DNA of 64,000 nucleotides from Lunularia cruciata (Eukaryota; Streptophyta; Marchantiopsida; Lunulariales; Lunulariaceae), in the NCBI GenBank assembly GCA_948567375.1, contig OX419756.1:27542333-27606332 (forward strand), given 5' to 3'. Position 1 is the first letter of the stretch. The number at the start of each line of letters is the position of its first letter. This document shows, piece after piece, positions 45,239 through 57,908 of the stretch. The position numbers and the translations under genes were made by a program. The notes under the pieces are model-generated. The model was given only the letters and a program-made list of their open reading frames with translations. It did not search any database and was not told the DNA's origin.

Positions 45239-46399
45239 TCATTCGCTGTCAGATGAGGACTCATCGCCCTTGTCATATTTCTCCCTTGCCCTCGTTGTGA
45301 ATAGCCTCCATGATCGCACTACAGCAGCAATGGATACCTGGTCTACATTAGGGGTTATGGTCACACCATACTTGTTCGTCCCAGTCAGCCACGCTGTTAT
45401 TGAGAAATGTTTCTTCGCCACCTGCAGCATCACATTTCCAAAATTATGCTTTCGAGATAACTACGGTTCGAATTCTGGTAGCAAATATATAATGGAAAAG
45501 GATGCAACGAACTGAAGAGCACACAATCTACTGAGGGAGAAACCGGTGTATTCGTTGACAGTGATGCTAGCGTTTCTTGGGTTTGGAAACTAGAACTGGT
45601 AGACTAAAAATTGAAAGCATGAAATTGTCGCAGTGGATGAATCGCAAACCTGCGGTAACAATAGAACCACCATAGATTATTGAATAGCTGTGACGAACGA
45701 AATCATTCTTGACCACAAACTCGGGATTTGTCGCTCCTTCGAGCTGCAAAAACTTACCTTCGAGCTGAATCTCGTAAGTTTCTTCAGCTCCGTCACAAAT
45801 GTTCTTTATCCTTGACAGTAAAGAGATCCTCATGGCTCCCTCCACAGTATACTTGATATGTGTCATGGAGAGAAATGGCCTGAATATCAATGCCGAATGA
45901 AGAGAGTCGGGATCTGAAGTTCAGTATGAATTCTCGATGTTATCACAGAATGAGTGCTAGTTGGCCTGCCTTAAATATAACCGAACGGAAACTAAGCTTT
46001 AACGACAAGGAAACTAAATTTAGACAAATTTCCAATTTGAGGAGCATATGCTAACAGATGAATTGCATGCGAGTAGGCCATGCCTTAACCCCGGATAGAA
46101 TGCCTTTGTTGTGAGATCTCGCATTGTATGAGTACAACATTCATGATAGGTAGCTCATGTTGGGTGTTAGAAAGGATATACATCTCACCTACTTGTGGAT
46201 GCTCACGACTGAGCAAATCACCTGCCTGGCGTAGAACTGCGTGAGCTCGCGGAGAAAGAGTTCTATTGGATCCAGCTGACGAGAGTGCTGCGATTGGTAT
46301 CAAGTTAAAATCGTTGAAGTCAACGATTTCCTTTGCGACCGATAGTTTTGCATGCTCTGGTGAGCAATACTGTGGGCTCACAATAGTTGGTACCTCCAT
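45239..46399 (-). pseudogene. LURP-one-related (LOR/DUF567, tubby-C-like) gene, apparently broken
   Basis: Three exon-like pieces. Exon 1 (46399-46193) reads MEVPTIVSPQYCSPEHAKLS, AHAVLRQAGDLLSREHPQ and ends at GTAGGT. Exon 2 (45879-45650) starts AISLHDTYQVYCGGSHEDLF and TVKDKEHL, then the frame meets TGA and the match goes on in another frame as EETYEIQLEG and NPEFVVKNDFVRHSYSIIYG. Exon 3 (45421-45239) reads VAKKHFSITAWLTGTNKYGV, TITPNVDQVSIAAVV, and ends in an acidic EKYDKGDESSSDSE. These follow the LOR family from start to end. The frameshift near 45800 and a one-base phase clash at the last junction suggest a pseudogene, or sequence errors. Roles in LOR proteins are mostly in defence; here unknown. 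Confidence 0.65.
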
Positions 46400-48896
46400 C
46401 TTCCCCTTTATATTTCTGAAAATCACCACCGGCCGTGTAAGAGAATCAAATAACACAACCAGAATGCAATTTTCCTCTCTTTCAAAGCATGCGGAATGCC
46501 ACCAGTTTTAATAAAGAACCCATAGGTACAGAGAATTCTGAAGACAGATCTAGAAAATCTTCAACGATCAGCGTGTAGGCCACTTATGAACTCATGGATG
46601 TTCATAAGGTAAGGTCTTCTCAGCACGAATCTTGAGAAGTACAATTCTTGCAAGATACCCAGGCTACGGAGGGGGCTTGCCAATAGGCTGCTTGGCATCA
46701 AGGAGTAAGTTGATTGATTCACATAACGACGAAATATCTGCTTACGTTTAGAACAAGAGTTGTGGATTGAGCGCTTGCAATGGATTCCAGACTGCAGCTG
46801 AAAATCAACTTGGAACTAGATGTATCTAACGTCCACTAAGCCGCCCTCGTACTACCACTATGTACAGTAGAAGCAGATTTGAGAGCTGTCCAACGGAATC
46901 GATTACCACGCATGTCTACATTGCCTTCGATGATAATTCTTTCTTACGTACTCGTATACTTCAAACATGATTATGTATTCCTTCAACAACTAGCGGCAGG
47001 GTTATGTGTTCTAAGAATTTGATATGAAATAGTACGCTGATCCAGCGGCAGAGTGACAAAATCTCTCTCCCTTTGAGGAGAAATCAATGGTCGCATCTAC
47101 AGGTACTCCATTAGGTAGATGCAAGGATTTACAACTCCGTGACACTCCTAATGTGCAACTCGATGAGGATTTGTTCTCCATGTTCAAATATATCATTCCA
47201 ATAATTAAAATATCAAATATGTAACATGAGATTCTGATAAAAGCAAGAACATTTGGTTTAATGATAATATCAGTTCTTGAGCAGCCGCCTCTTAAGTCGT
47301 GTTCAAACTTGTAACTTATGCTTCTTCAGAGATCGAAACGCGTGGCGACCGTCTGGCGGACGCTCGAGTTTACACCTGATCTGAGTTGGAGAGTTGAAAG
47401 TAGAACGTTATTCAGTTCCACTTCATACACCGGAGTTTCTAATTCGACCCATGCGGTAGATAGATGTACAACTCCCATCATTTTTTCAGTTCGTCCTTTG
47501 TCATCAATTATATACAATTTCATGCACCAGTAGATAGTAGATTTCTTCTCTAGACATTTTGGCATATCATGTACTGCAGTTCCTTATGAATTTTCCATTG
47601 GATTTAAATTTGGATTTGAAAAGCAATGGAGGAGGCTCTCAATTGCTCTTCCACTGTTACAGGGATTCTGAGAGATGGCACCTTTACAACATGAAACTGA
47701 GATCCACGTGGGGCTTTCAGACATCTCCCACGATTCTGCTTGCAGAGAGGTTTCGGCGGGTATATATGTACATCAGCAAATCTTATCTCGTGGGCAGGCT
47801 TTTAGACATTCATGGTAACATTCGGGACTTTTCATTCGCCGTTCTCAGAGACTCAGTGCATCAATGACGTCTTCGATGGATATAGGCAGAACCATCTCCG
47901 ATGGATACTGCACAGGGGCCCACACGAACTGCCCCGTCCAGGAAATCTTTCGCATTAATCGAAGTGTCCATTATAACGTACCCTGCCCTAAAACACATAA
48001 GTTCTCTTACTCAAGACCTTAAATCTTGCGAAACTTCCGAGACCCTGCATGTGAGTTGGAAATTCATGGTGGACTCTGGTGTAATGTCGGGTTTCCCGAA
48101 AAGTAGTGGTGGTCGTTCTTTTGGGAAGGAGTGAGGTCGCTAACAAGGAAACGCAGCAAAACCCATACTATGCAAAAGTAAGTCGGAATCCACCATTGCT
48201 GAAATGGCGCTATTCGTTGATTCAAACCAATGCACAATTTAAGCACGTTAGTCAAGTCATAGTACTGTGAATTTAAGAGCGAACTTTAGTAGTGATACTT
48301 TACTTACGGATATTAAGTATGAAGCAGATTACTCTTGGGGAGGCTTCCCCTGGCTACGTAACCAACCGAGTAGATGTATATACATACAGTTACATTTCAA
48401 CCTATAAAACTCAATCCGCAAAATGATTGTAACATATTGGAGTCAAAGGAGCAAGATGTTACAGGAGGCAAAAGTTGTGCACGTATGCCCTACTATTGAA
48501 GCAAAAGTTCCACGAACCATGTGCTGACAAAAAGTACAGTGATCATATGCGGCACGCCATCATACATCAAGAAGCTCTCGTCAACTTCTTTCGTTCATTT
48601 GTCAAAATTTCATCCGGACACCCCGCTGTCGACAAGCTAAAGCCTATTCGAAGACCTTCCTGACTACGGTCCGAGCAAGACTATTCACGTCAAATAATTT
48701 ACGGGGTTCACAACAAGGGGAAAGATAAGTTTAAAGTCTCAATAAGGGTGTTATACCAAAGGGGGGACAGCGTATATCATGTATGTGTCATGAAGTTTCC
48801 TACTATCAATACATCAGCTTTAACTAATGCAGGGGATAGTATAGTACACGGTTGGAAAAGGATACTCTACAGTTCTGGAATGTTTCTTCATATTAC
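46400..48896. other. No gene recognised
   Basis: Open frames up to about 100 residues exist on both strands (for example 47559-47867 + and 47565-47326 -), but none resembles a family I know, and none links by splice sites to a neighbour. Confidence 0.4.
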
Positions 48897-50528
48897 TTAC
48901 ATGCCCTCGGACACTAACGCGACGTACTCTGCGGTGATCCGACCTTTGAGCTTCGTGTTGATGACGAAATGCTGAGGATACTTTCTTAACAAAACCAACA
49001 AACCTGCCCAAGCTTTCACTCTTGTCTCACCATCTACAGTATTGATTTCTTGAGCTTGTACCACTCTCCGAAGTTTCGATTGCGAAACTAAATGACTGTA
49101 ATGCTCTGATAACTGCAACTCAAACGTTTCCCCCAAGCCCCAAGTTAGTTGATTGTTCTAAGGACATTTAAAGATGACAACTCCAAGCATCCCTACAAAG
49201 AAGGCTAGTTGGACATTAGAGCCGCAAACACTTTCTTGGGCTGATGTACCTGGCGACGACAAGTTTCTTAGAAAGAAGAAAAACTGGTGGGTCAGTTCGT
49301 TGTACAAACTGACAAAGACAGATAGATTTTACGCAATAAGTAGGGATTCTAAGCCCAAGGTCCCCCACTACCGAGAAACATTTCGCGAAATTCAAGTGAA
49401 TGAGAGGCCAACAGACGCCTCACCTCATTATTCAACTTTGCCATGGGCATCCATTCACCTGGGGCACATAGCTCCTGCAGCACGGTTGTTATGGCTGACA
49501 CGACGTCCCTCTCTTCCATTTTCGCTTGAGGAAAACCAGACTCCTCCCCGCGCCTACGTACATCCCCTTTGTGCTCTACACACTCAATCAGTCACAAAAT
49601 TAGAATTACATAAGCAAAATACGGAAGCCCAAACCATAAACATTGGAGGTGATATAGACTGAAGTTTTTATTAGAAGTTTTTCTCTGGTACCATGGATCT
49701 GGATCAAAGGGATGGATACACTAAAGTATGGAGGAGTAAAAGACCTACAGGAATTAAGTCTCCACGCCATGATTTTCTCATAACTGCTTACTCATACGTA
49801 GGACAGGACAGAGCTGCTACGAAGACGTTTTTTATTATCCACTTTATGCAGAAAATCAAGAGCGAGTCGAAAGAAACTGTCAGCGCCTCACTCTCTCTCC
49901 CTCCCTCTGAAAAATGCAGACCGGAATGTGAACTGTTCACTTGAGCACTGCTACTTCCAGCTGCCGTAATGCCCTCCTGGTCGTGTCCCATCCACACGGA
50001 GGATGACTTTTTATCCCGTCCTCCACCTGCGTCAGGCTTCCCAGAAGCTCGACTTTTCTTAGAAGATTGAATTAAAAGTGAAGAATCCTCTAGTCCACTC
50101 TTCAACGACGCTGAAGCTTTGGCAGAATTTGCCGGTCTCTTCCTCGAAGCACCAGATGCAGGGGAAGCTGAAGTTGCCGTTCGACTGGCAAGTTTTTTGG
50201 CAGGTAGAAGGAAATAGAACTTCTTATCACCAATTTGAAGGAGGTCTTGCGAGTCAAGTTTAATAGGGGGGGTGCCGGGCAAGTATAGAACACCTTCGAC
50301 GTAACAACCGTTCTTCCCCAGAACTTCCAGTACAAATCTTCTCCTTTCGAAGTCATAAAATATTCGGGCATGTTGACGAGATATGTTCATACCCCCGCCA
50401 AGACCTGCTAGATCCACGTCGACCGAAGTCTTCTTACTGTTTCTTCCGAGGATAATAGAATACGTTTGCATGTAATACTCGAAGTCCTCGCCTTGGAGTT
50501 TAGCAAAACCTGCTTCAAGGTCTCCCAT
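48897..50528 (-). CDS. FHA2: FHA2-like forkhead-associated domain protein
   Basis: Three exons, all phase 0: 50528-49941, 49540-49424 and 49112-48897, giving about 306 residues, near the family length. I chose ATG 50528 (MGDLEAGFAKLQGEDFEYYM) because plant FHA2 proteins start just before this block; an in-frame ATG exists at 50636. The FHA domain follows, with TYSIILGRNSK, GGGMNISRQHARIFYDF (the S-R-x-H phosphopeptide-binding core) and LEVLGKNGCYVEGVLYLPG. A Ser/Lys-rich linker leads to DVVSAITTVLQELCAPGEWM and the C-terminal LLVLLRKYPQHFVINTKLKG. FHA2 proteins bind phosphothreonine and act as nuclear regulators linked to ribosomal protein genes. The exon 1 donor (CAA|GTGAAC) is the least certain site. 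Confidence 0.88.
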
Positions 50529-53500
50529 TGTGAGCTTCTTCCGCTTCTCGACAGATATTAGACAGATCACATCTCTAGCGAGTTCGACTCGTTCTATTGC
50601 CTCTTGAACGCTCGAGCCCACAGACTGGCAAGACAATCCTCCTTACCAAAACGCACTTTCAGTTCCTTCACTTCACCGCCTGTTTCCTTCTACCCCCGCC
50701 CCGATCAAGTTACAGAACACAAGGTCATATTCCTCCTTCGCCTGTGATCTTTTCAAGCGAGTCTCTAACCTAACTGTCTCCGTACCTGCTCGATAAGGCC
50801 TTGTCCACTTCCAGCGAACGTTTGAGCTTCGAGCCACTTTGCAATATAGCATGGGCTTTGTGGCCACTATTTTCGTAACAATCTACTAGAACCTGATATG
50901 CTTCCACACCTCCGACCCAGTTTGCCGCACCGGGGCTCGAACTTTTTCTACAGCACCAAAACCATCAGCTCTGATCACTCTTTCGGATATCAACCCTCTT
51001 TCTCTGCAACCGGCAATGTGACTCCTAACCCTAATATACATCCTCCTCGCAATTCGTCCCCATCAGTCCAAACCTCCCTATTGACCGCGAAATCGGAATC
51101 CCACACTCCTGGCAAACCTCAAACCTCCACATTTACAAAACACACAAAAAGTGCTCCAGCAAGTAAAACCTCGAAGAAACTCCGAGTCCGCACTGTATCG
51201 ACAGAAAGGGTCGGCTGGACTACACTCCACCTGAAACCAAAACATTCCAACTCGGCCAGGTCCACTCCAACAGCTATTTATCTATCTGCACAAGGAGACC
51301 ACTGACCGGATCCGCCTACATACGTCTACGATCGAATCATATGCATATTCGTCATTCCTTTTGCATCCTCCACTTCGTTCGGGGATCCATCCGACTCCAC
51401 TACAAAGAACGAAGGCGCCATTTCTGTGTAGCGGAATAAGACAGCGAGCCCGGGCTCCCACATCGGCCGTCCATCCATGACGTTTCAGTGCGTGGCGCCA
51501 TCTAGATGGTCCATATCCTCCAGCTCTGCCCACCGGTTAACTCGTTGCTCACGCGAACTTGAACTATTACCGCCTAAAATGTGACGATACCTCCCGCCGT
51601 CAAACTTACGAACTCCTCCTCCCTGTGCTAATTGCGCATTCATTCAGTCTCGTGTTCTTCGTGTGGTGATGATCGTCATGCTTCTGAATCCCATCTGTCC
51701 TTGTACGGAGGAGGAAGAAACGCTTCTTGTTCTTGTATGGAGCAACCTCCACTAGCTCCATGTCCGCTGCCCGACTTGTCTGGGTTAGGTGGGAGAAGCC
51801 CATCCAGCTTTAGAGCTTTGTATATTGGACACGTGCCCTCTAGATGCATAGGGTCCCTCCCTGGGTGGCTTTCTACTGTGCTTTTCAGTATCCCCTCACT
51901 GCGGTTGAGATCGAAACTACTGTGTTGAGTTAACTGAACTTTCCCATGGACAAAGAATCAGATTTACGGTGTATTTCTAATGCTGGTCAAGTATCCGGCA
52001 ATCAAGTATCCGGCCATCGAGTATTTGACCCACTACTGTACCAACGATGTAGTGATGCCTGAGAAGTTCCCACTCGTTATTTGATAATTGATAACAAGAG
52101 TTCTCACTAAAGTTTGCTAGCTCCTCCCAAACTTAGAAGTGTAACAATATATTTATTTATTTATTTATTTATTTACATTGTATTATTGGGAAATAATGGC
52201 ATTTTATAAGATGTTTCTAGAACTTATGACATCTTATATGTTAGATCTGAAGTCTAAAAATGATTCAAATATAAATATAAACTTCTCATCACTACAGGAA
52301 GTAATCATTTGTTATGTAAACTGCATTTACAAATTAGAAGTCAGAAATCATGAGATTTCGTTTGTCTCCCGTAGATATCCCACAATATTCGAACTTGGAA
52401 ACTAGAATATAATAAATACAACCAAGAACTCCCTGCTGTAAAGAAACGAGGAAGGATATGTCTTATTTGTTGTTCTGGACACTTCACCACACATGACAGT
52501 TGGTTATGGGTGTCACATTCCCACGTTGAAAGTCCCTGAGCCGCTTGACCTTCCCTTCCCAGATAGACTGGAGAAGTAAAGTTAAGATCTTGTGTCATTG
52601 ACAGTCATGTCAGAGACACAAACTATTTGGATACATATTTGGTTGTGCAACGTAGAACATAAGAAAATAGCGACAAGAAGTGCAAAGGATTCATCGTCCG
52701 CTGCTGGCGATTCCCCGCAGATATTTGCAAATGGTTCGCAAGTACGGTTGGTTCTATTGCAATCCCCCTCAATACCCCTCTGTGTGGTTGATCCATCTTG
52801 CGGCACACACATTCCACTTCTGCGTGTTGGCTCGCGTAGTTCCACTTCATTTTTTTCGCGAAGCTCTTCTCTTGTTCGCAGCTGTTACTCGGCACTATCA
52901 TGCTCTCCTGCTTGCTGGGTGTGCACCTATCACAGAACAGGTTGCTAGTGAATGCATTTGACTTTTGTCTAGATTCGTCTTCGGTTCGTCTATCCTGTAT
53001 CGATCCCTTTGCTAGATTGATTTCACGTGTCTGCATTGTTGACTCATTCACTGTGTAGGTTGCTGTGGATATTGCTTGCCGACACTTTGTGTCACTTTTC
53101 GTTTCTCTAAGAGAGACAAACATTTGATGTTACCACACCGGCAACGAGTAGTGGGTACTTTGGCCACCCTTTGAGGTACATCGTAAAGGTTTAGTATGAA
53201 ACGACGCGCTGATATAGTTGGCTTTCCGAGACAAAGGTTCACTCACGATTCACTTTGCAGGCTCATGAATCACTTTGCGAACTCCACAAAGTGGATCATT
53301 TGTGCTTGGTGCCAAATCCGAATATGCTATTTACGCTCAGTGCTGAATTTTTAGTTTTGTTTGCAGTTTTTTCAAGGGAATTGTAACAAAATTTTGTCGT
53401 ACGGCCTCATCAACGAACTAGTTATGAAGGAGATCCTCTCACAACAATGTTTAAGGCCAATTGTCAAAGGCCTCACTCCAATTGCTGTTTCTGTTCCCGG

Positions 53501-53824
53501 GAAAAGGAGCAACAATGTGGTTAAGTATGCACTAGTTCCGTATACCCTAAGCTCTTCACAATTTGAGAAACATGGAAGTCGTTAGTTTGCCTCACCGCTC
53601 TGAAGCATCCTCTTTGTCAGTAGCCTATTCCCAGGACATGAGTAGGCGATGTCGATGTTGTCCTCGGGCGGAACGTTGAGAGGGTTGCTCGCATTTGAAA
53701 CCTCTCGGGGGAGGAAACGGTGGTGGGATTGTTTACATTCCACTAAACATTCCCCTTCCCTGTTCTGGATCAGGTCTGGCTCGTGCGCTAGAAAGCCTAA
53801 ATGAATGATACTACCAATGCAGTG
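50529..53824. other. FHA2 upstream region and intergenic DNA
   Basis: No convincing gene. A Ser/Thr/Pro-rich frame at 50898-51305 (+, 135 residues, MLPHLRPSLPHRGSNFFYST at its start) is open but matches nothing I know. Around 51987-52020 the word CAAGTATCCGGC is repeated. The part next to 50529 is likely the FHA2 5' UTR and promoter. Confidence 0.4.
52148..52176. repeat. (TTTA)n microsatellite
   Basis: Six to seven uninterrupted ATTT units. Confidence 0.95.
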
Positions 53825-56800
53825 TCACTCCTGGAAGGCAGGAATTCCCCAGTAGCTGGGATTAAACTCAAGAAGAGAGGAAAGAATTTGATTAGCACCC
53901 TGCTGCAGACTTTTGTCCAAGTTGGGATCTGGGACCATAACCACAGGCCTGCAAGTGATACACACGACTTCCAATCAGTCCTTAGTACTAAAAGCCTATT
54001 ATACAAGTGATTAAATAGATCACGAAGATCGAAGTGGCCTACCTGCAGACTCCCCAAATTTTCAAATGCACCGCTAACCGTGAACACAAACACTTTAGAA
54101 CTTCTTGCAAGCAAATTTTGTTGTCAGCATCCATAATTTTCAACTATGGAGAAACCAAACTCTTGCGCTTAATTTGCTTGAATGAGAAATGGGGAGCAGA
54201 AGCCGTGCGCTTAGTTGATTATACTTACATCTGTGCAGCTATTGCAGCTGCTACACCTGTAGGTGCATCCTCGAAAACAAGCACATTATCTGTTTTCAAA
54301 TTGGGATCCTGATCCAGATCGCAAGATCTAAAAAGTTAGTGTCAATAAGCAATAAGCATACTCTTGATTCTATGGTCCAGTCCTGGCATCCGCCTTTCAC
54401 AATGGCAGTATAGAACTTAGCAAATAGCACTGGGCAGCTGACACGATGGCTCGACTTCCACAACTGCAGCTACCACGCTAACATGCATATATGACAGCCA
54501 AAACCTCATCTGATTCCAAATGTACGATTTCAACATCAAAGACCTAAGAAGCGAGTTGTAGGTGCTGCAATCCTGGTGCAGCACTGTTTGCCCAATGATT
54601 GACACATACATTGAGTTATGAATTTTCAGCGGTTTCATACTCATGTAAGACTACTCGACAAGGCATGACATTGTGATCTAGGAATGATCGAAACATGGAG
54701 TAAGAAACGACTTTGGACATTGCACAGAGTTCAGTTCATCATAAGATAAGCGGGGATGCATTGCTTTATTAATAACAAACACACGCCACTAAACAGCTGT
54801 AGGGCATGAGTAGAGAAAAGAAGAGAAAGTTTAGTATAAGATACGCGAAGCGAGAAACTATGAAAGTGAGGCAACTTACTTGAAAACGTTCAAGGGCGGC
54901 GAGGAATATATCGGGAGACGGTTTACCCTTGACCACTGCCGGATCGTCACCTACCACCACGTGGTGCATGAGCGCGAACAGGTCCCCGTGCTTCGTAGTC
55001 TTCAGCTCAAAATGACGTTTGTGGGAGCTGCATAAGTTTACGCGATGAAGGCATCATTTTGTAATAAGCTTTCCAAGTTTAAGGTTACCTTCACAAAGTC
55101 ATGACCTCCAAATAGGAACTGCAAGACAAATGAGGCGGGCCACGAGATTGCACTTTGCCTCACGGTCAGCATGAAGGCGTTCATAGTTTTCGCGTTATTT
55201 GAGAATGTGTGTGTTTTCTAAACTGCAAATTCAGCACCTTCACACTAGCAACACACAAAATAAATTAAGACTCAGTAAACATCAACGACTTTATTGGATT
55301 AGAATAAGACACCTTGTTGCAATTGCCATGGGCACTCCTTGCGAGTGGAGGTGTTTGATCAGGCGCTCCACACCTAAGTCCACAGTGCTATGCAAATTTA
55401 GTAGTGCATGGAACGTCTATCCAACAGCATGCTTTGAATCGTTTCTACTGAAGGACGTGACGGCAATGTTCATCAAATGTTGGACGACATTTGCATAGTC
55501 AGTAAGCCCGAGACAAGAATCGTGGAGATCGTCCATTGCATGTAGGAGTAGTATTCAAGTGCAAAAGTTACACAGAAACTTAATACTAATGCACTCAAAA
55601 AGACTTTGATCATGAAACGACAGGGAGGAAAGATTCTAAGATCTGTCGTTTACACAGGTTTTCTGCTTCCGGTCAGCGCTGTCATTCTTGTGAGTTCACA
55701 GACACATTAAACTCAAGCTCATTGAAAGTGGCTAATAAGTTCAACGATTGAGGAAATCCATTTCTACTGTCCACATCATAGGCAATGATACATAATAATC
55801 AACTACTTTCACCTCGGTTGTATGTGGACCGAATATGCTAAACCGAAAGATTAGACATATAATGTACACAACCAAGTACAGATTGTGAGGTTTCAAGTCA
55901 CACTCCCCACAAAAGTTCTAATGACTACAAGGATGATGATTCAGACAGAGCAAAGAATTGCACGTTTCCATTGCATCTCTACTAGCTATCACCACAAGGT
56001 TGAACTACCTGGCATGAGCTCGCTGTCTGGGAATAACTTGTGCAGCATAGCCTCCCGTTCAGCAATAAAGTCTTCAGGTGTCAGTATCCCTTCAAGACCC
56101 AGTTCTGTAACCAGGATCTGTCCTGCCTCCAGAGCCTTCTTCCCCATCATTTTCGCCTTAAGAGACCACTCGAATTTCTTCCCATATCTCGCAAGAATTT
56201 TCTCCTGAACGACAGAGTAGAACTTCTCCGTGTCTGCAGCAGCAGAAAAGAGTTGGAACCATGTTCCAGATCATCGTGGACTGCTTTACTATTGATCACG
56301 ACTACTTCGTGTTCATGCATGGCACCGACCATACTACTGGCTATATATCCTGCGAAGTCAAAGTTGCATTGATAAAAAAGTACTAAATATGAGCTTCTAT
56401 CTTCAATACACAGAACTGAAGTAAATGGAAACCCTGCAACTCAATTGCTGATCTTGAATCCAATGGGCCATGGCTTTATAATCAGAACGCCTCAATGGAA
56501 GTCGAGGCTCCAAGTGATCCCTTGTGAGGGGTGATCTACAGCGAGTCCACGTTGTGGATGAACTGAGTCTGCCCACTATAATTCAGTCTATAGACTGGAC
56601 TGATTTCTCAAAGGCAAATGGATCAACGATCCTCGACAAGTTCTGCCAGGGAAGGAGTCTCTCAGGAAACAGATTCTAGAAATCAGGGTAGACAGACAAG
56701 TCAATTGACACAATTAAGTACAAATTCAATGGCCAACTTCCAAGTGCTGCATTTTCTTCAACCCCGCAAGATTCAAGAGCCCTCTTGGGGGCATCTTCTG

Positions 56801-57908
56801 AGAAACCCATTTCAACTAGCATCGCCACCTTATCCTTTATCCCTAGAGATTCCCTTCGGGCAAAAGTCCCCGTCCAATATCGAGCTGTTTCAACAAAAGT
56901 TGTATGACTTTGCAAGTATTGCTGTGTCACGACGGCATCCTGCGGATCGTCAGGGAGTCGATACCATCCGGATACTCGCTCCAAACCTCGATGAAAAGCG
57001 CCTGGAGGGAAAGCAGCGCTGTTTGCTGGAATCCATTGATCCCTAAGAATGCCTAGACAAATTGCTCCATTTTGGCTACTCACGGTAGGTGCCAAACTTT
57101 ACTTATGAACTGCATTTTCGGATGCTCAAAAGGATAAGCAGAAGGTGGATATCCAACGATAAAATCCCTCCTTCATGTGGTGTCCCAACAGGGCCCGTGA
57201 TGGTACCACGCATCCGAGCGAGGTCAGCCTCGCAATTAGCAATTCTCACTCCTGAGGAGGCTCTTATCTCTCTCAATCTCCAGCTCCTTCTACGGTGGTG
57301 ACGCATCGAAAATTGTCACAAGAAACCCAACGGTAGCCCCGCGGTTTCTCCCCTCACTGGAAAGACGAAAGGGAGACACAGCTATAGCCGGGATACAACT
57401 CTCGTTGCATTGCAGATAAACGGAAGCAGACGGGCCCCAAACATGCAGGAAAGGATGTATGGACACAATATTAATGTTGACTCTGAACACGTCTCTCCTA
57501 CGGCAGCAGAAGCGAGAGTAGGAATAGTCAGTTGCAACCTGGAATTAATGTCCAGTGCCGTCAGCCCCTGTTTCCAACAAGTTCAATTGAGATGCTAAAG
57601 GCTTCCACCGCAAAGAATTTGCCGGCATACTTGAACAACTTTCCTATAGGAGAAAATTACATACTCTCTCATGTCGATTAGGATGTAGCATTGCGAAGAC
57701 CACTGGAATGCGATTGTGGAACAAAAGAAAATCTTAGATTCGGATAGGACAAATGGGTCAGTAAGCCCAAGTGCTTTCTCGATGTCAATGACGAAACGAT
57801 AGAAAAGAACTAAGGGGAGTTAGATGTAGAACCTAGGAGAAGTCCATCCATATCGAATATAACGTGTGTGATTGAGCGCCCGCTGTCATTGCTATCATGC
57901 CCACTCAT
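53825..57908 (-). CDS. GPP: HAD-superfamily phosphatase, GPP/HDHD1 type (glycerol-3-phosphatase-like)
   Basis: Six exons with GT-AG sites and matching phases: 57908-57833, 56233-56009, 55373-55313, 55027-54880, 54308-54229 and 53948-53825, giving 237 residues, the usual length. Start MSGHDSNDSGRSITHVIFDM. HAD motif I is D-M-D-G-L-L-L-D-T-E (across the first junction), motif II is I-A-T-S-S, motif III is the Lys in KGKPSPDIFLAA, and motif IV is VLVFEDAPTG; all catalytic residues are present. The end is YWGIPAFQE-stop, as in plant GPP proteins. Relatives remove phosphate from glycerol-3-phosphate or pseudouridine-5'-phosphate; the substrate here is not set by sequence. Intron 1 (about 1.6 kb) contains a UBC27-like pseudogene. 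Transcribed away from the THO6-like gene. Confidence 0.93.
56710..57310 (-). pseudogene. UBC27: Processed pseudogene of UBC27-type E2 ubiquitin-conjugating enzyme
   Basis: An intronless copy read from about 57309 to 56720 on the minus strand, inside intron 1 of the GPP-like gene. Segments in order: KELEIERD after a TAG in place of Gln, then SSGVRIANCEADLARMRGTI and TGPVGTPHEGG, AYPFEHPKMQFISKVWH, VSSQNGAICLGILRDQW (where the active Cys lies), TALLSLQALF, DPQDAVVTQQYLQSH, TARYWTGTFA, and a UBA-domain tail KVAMLVEMGFSEDAPKRAL. At least four frame changes separate these. The full E2 plus UBA order is that of UBC27. No introns and a broken frame indicate a retrocopy; no poly(A) tail or target duplication is visible. 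Confidence 0.88.

Noticed and set aside
49174-49662. 162-residue open frame on the + strand
   Set aside because: It overlaps exon 2 and intron of the minus-strand FHA2-like gene, whose DVVSAITTVLQELCAPGEWM block is unmistakable; the + frame matches nothing.
50898-51305. 135-residue Ser/Pro-rich + frame as a protein gene
   Set aside because: No family match, no splice partners and low-complexity make-up; kept only as a note.
53797-54114. 105-residue minus-strand frame over the last GPP exon
   Set aside because: It is in a different frame from the one that ends YWGIPAFQE with correct splice phase.
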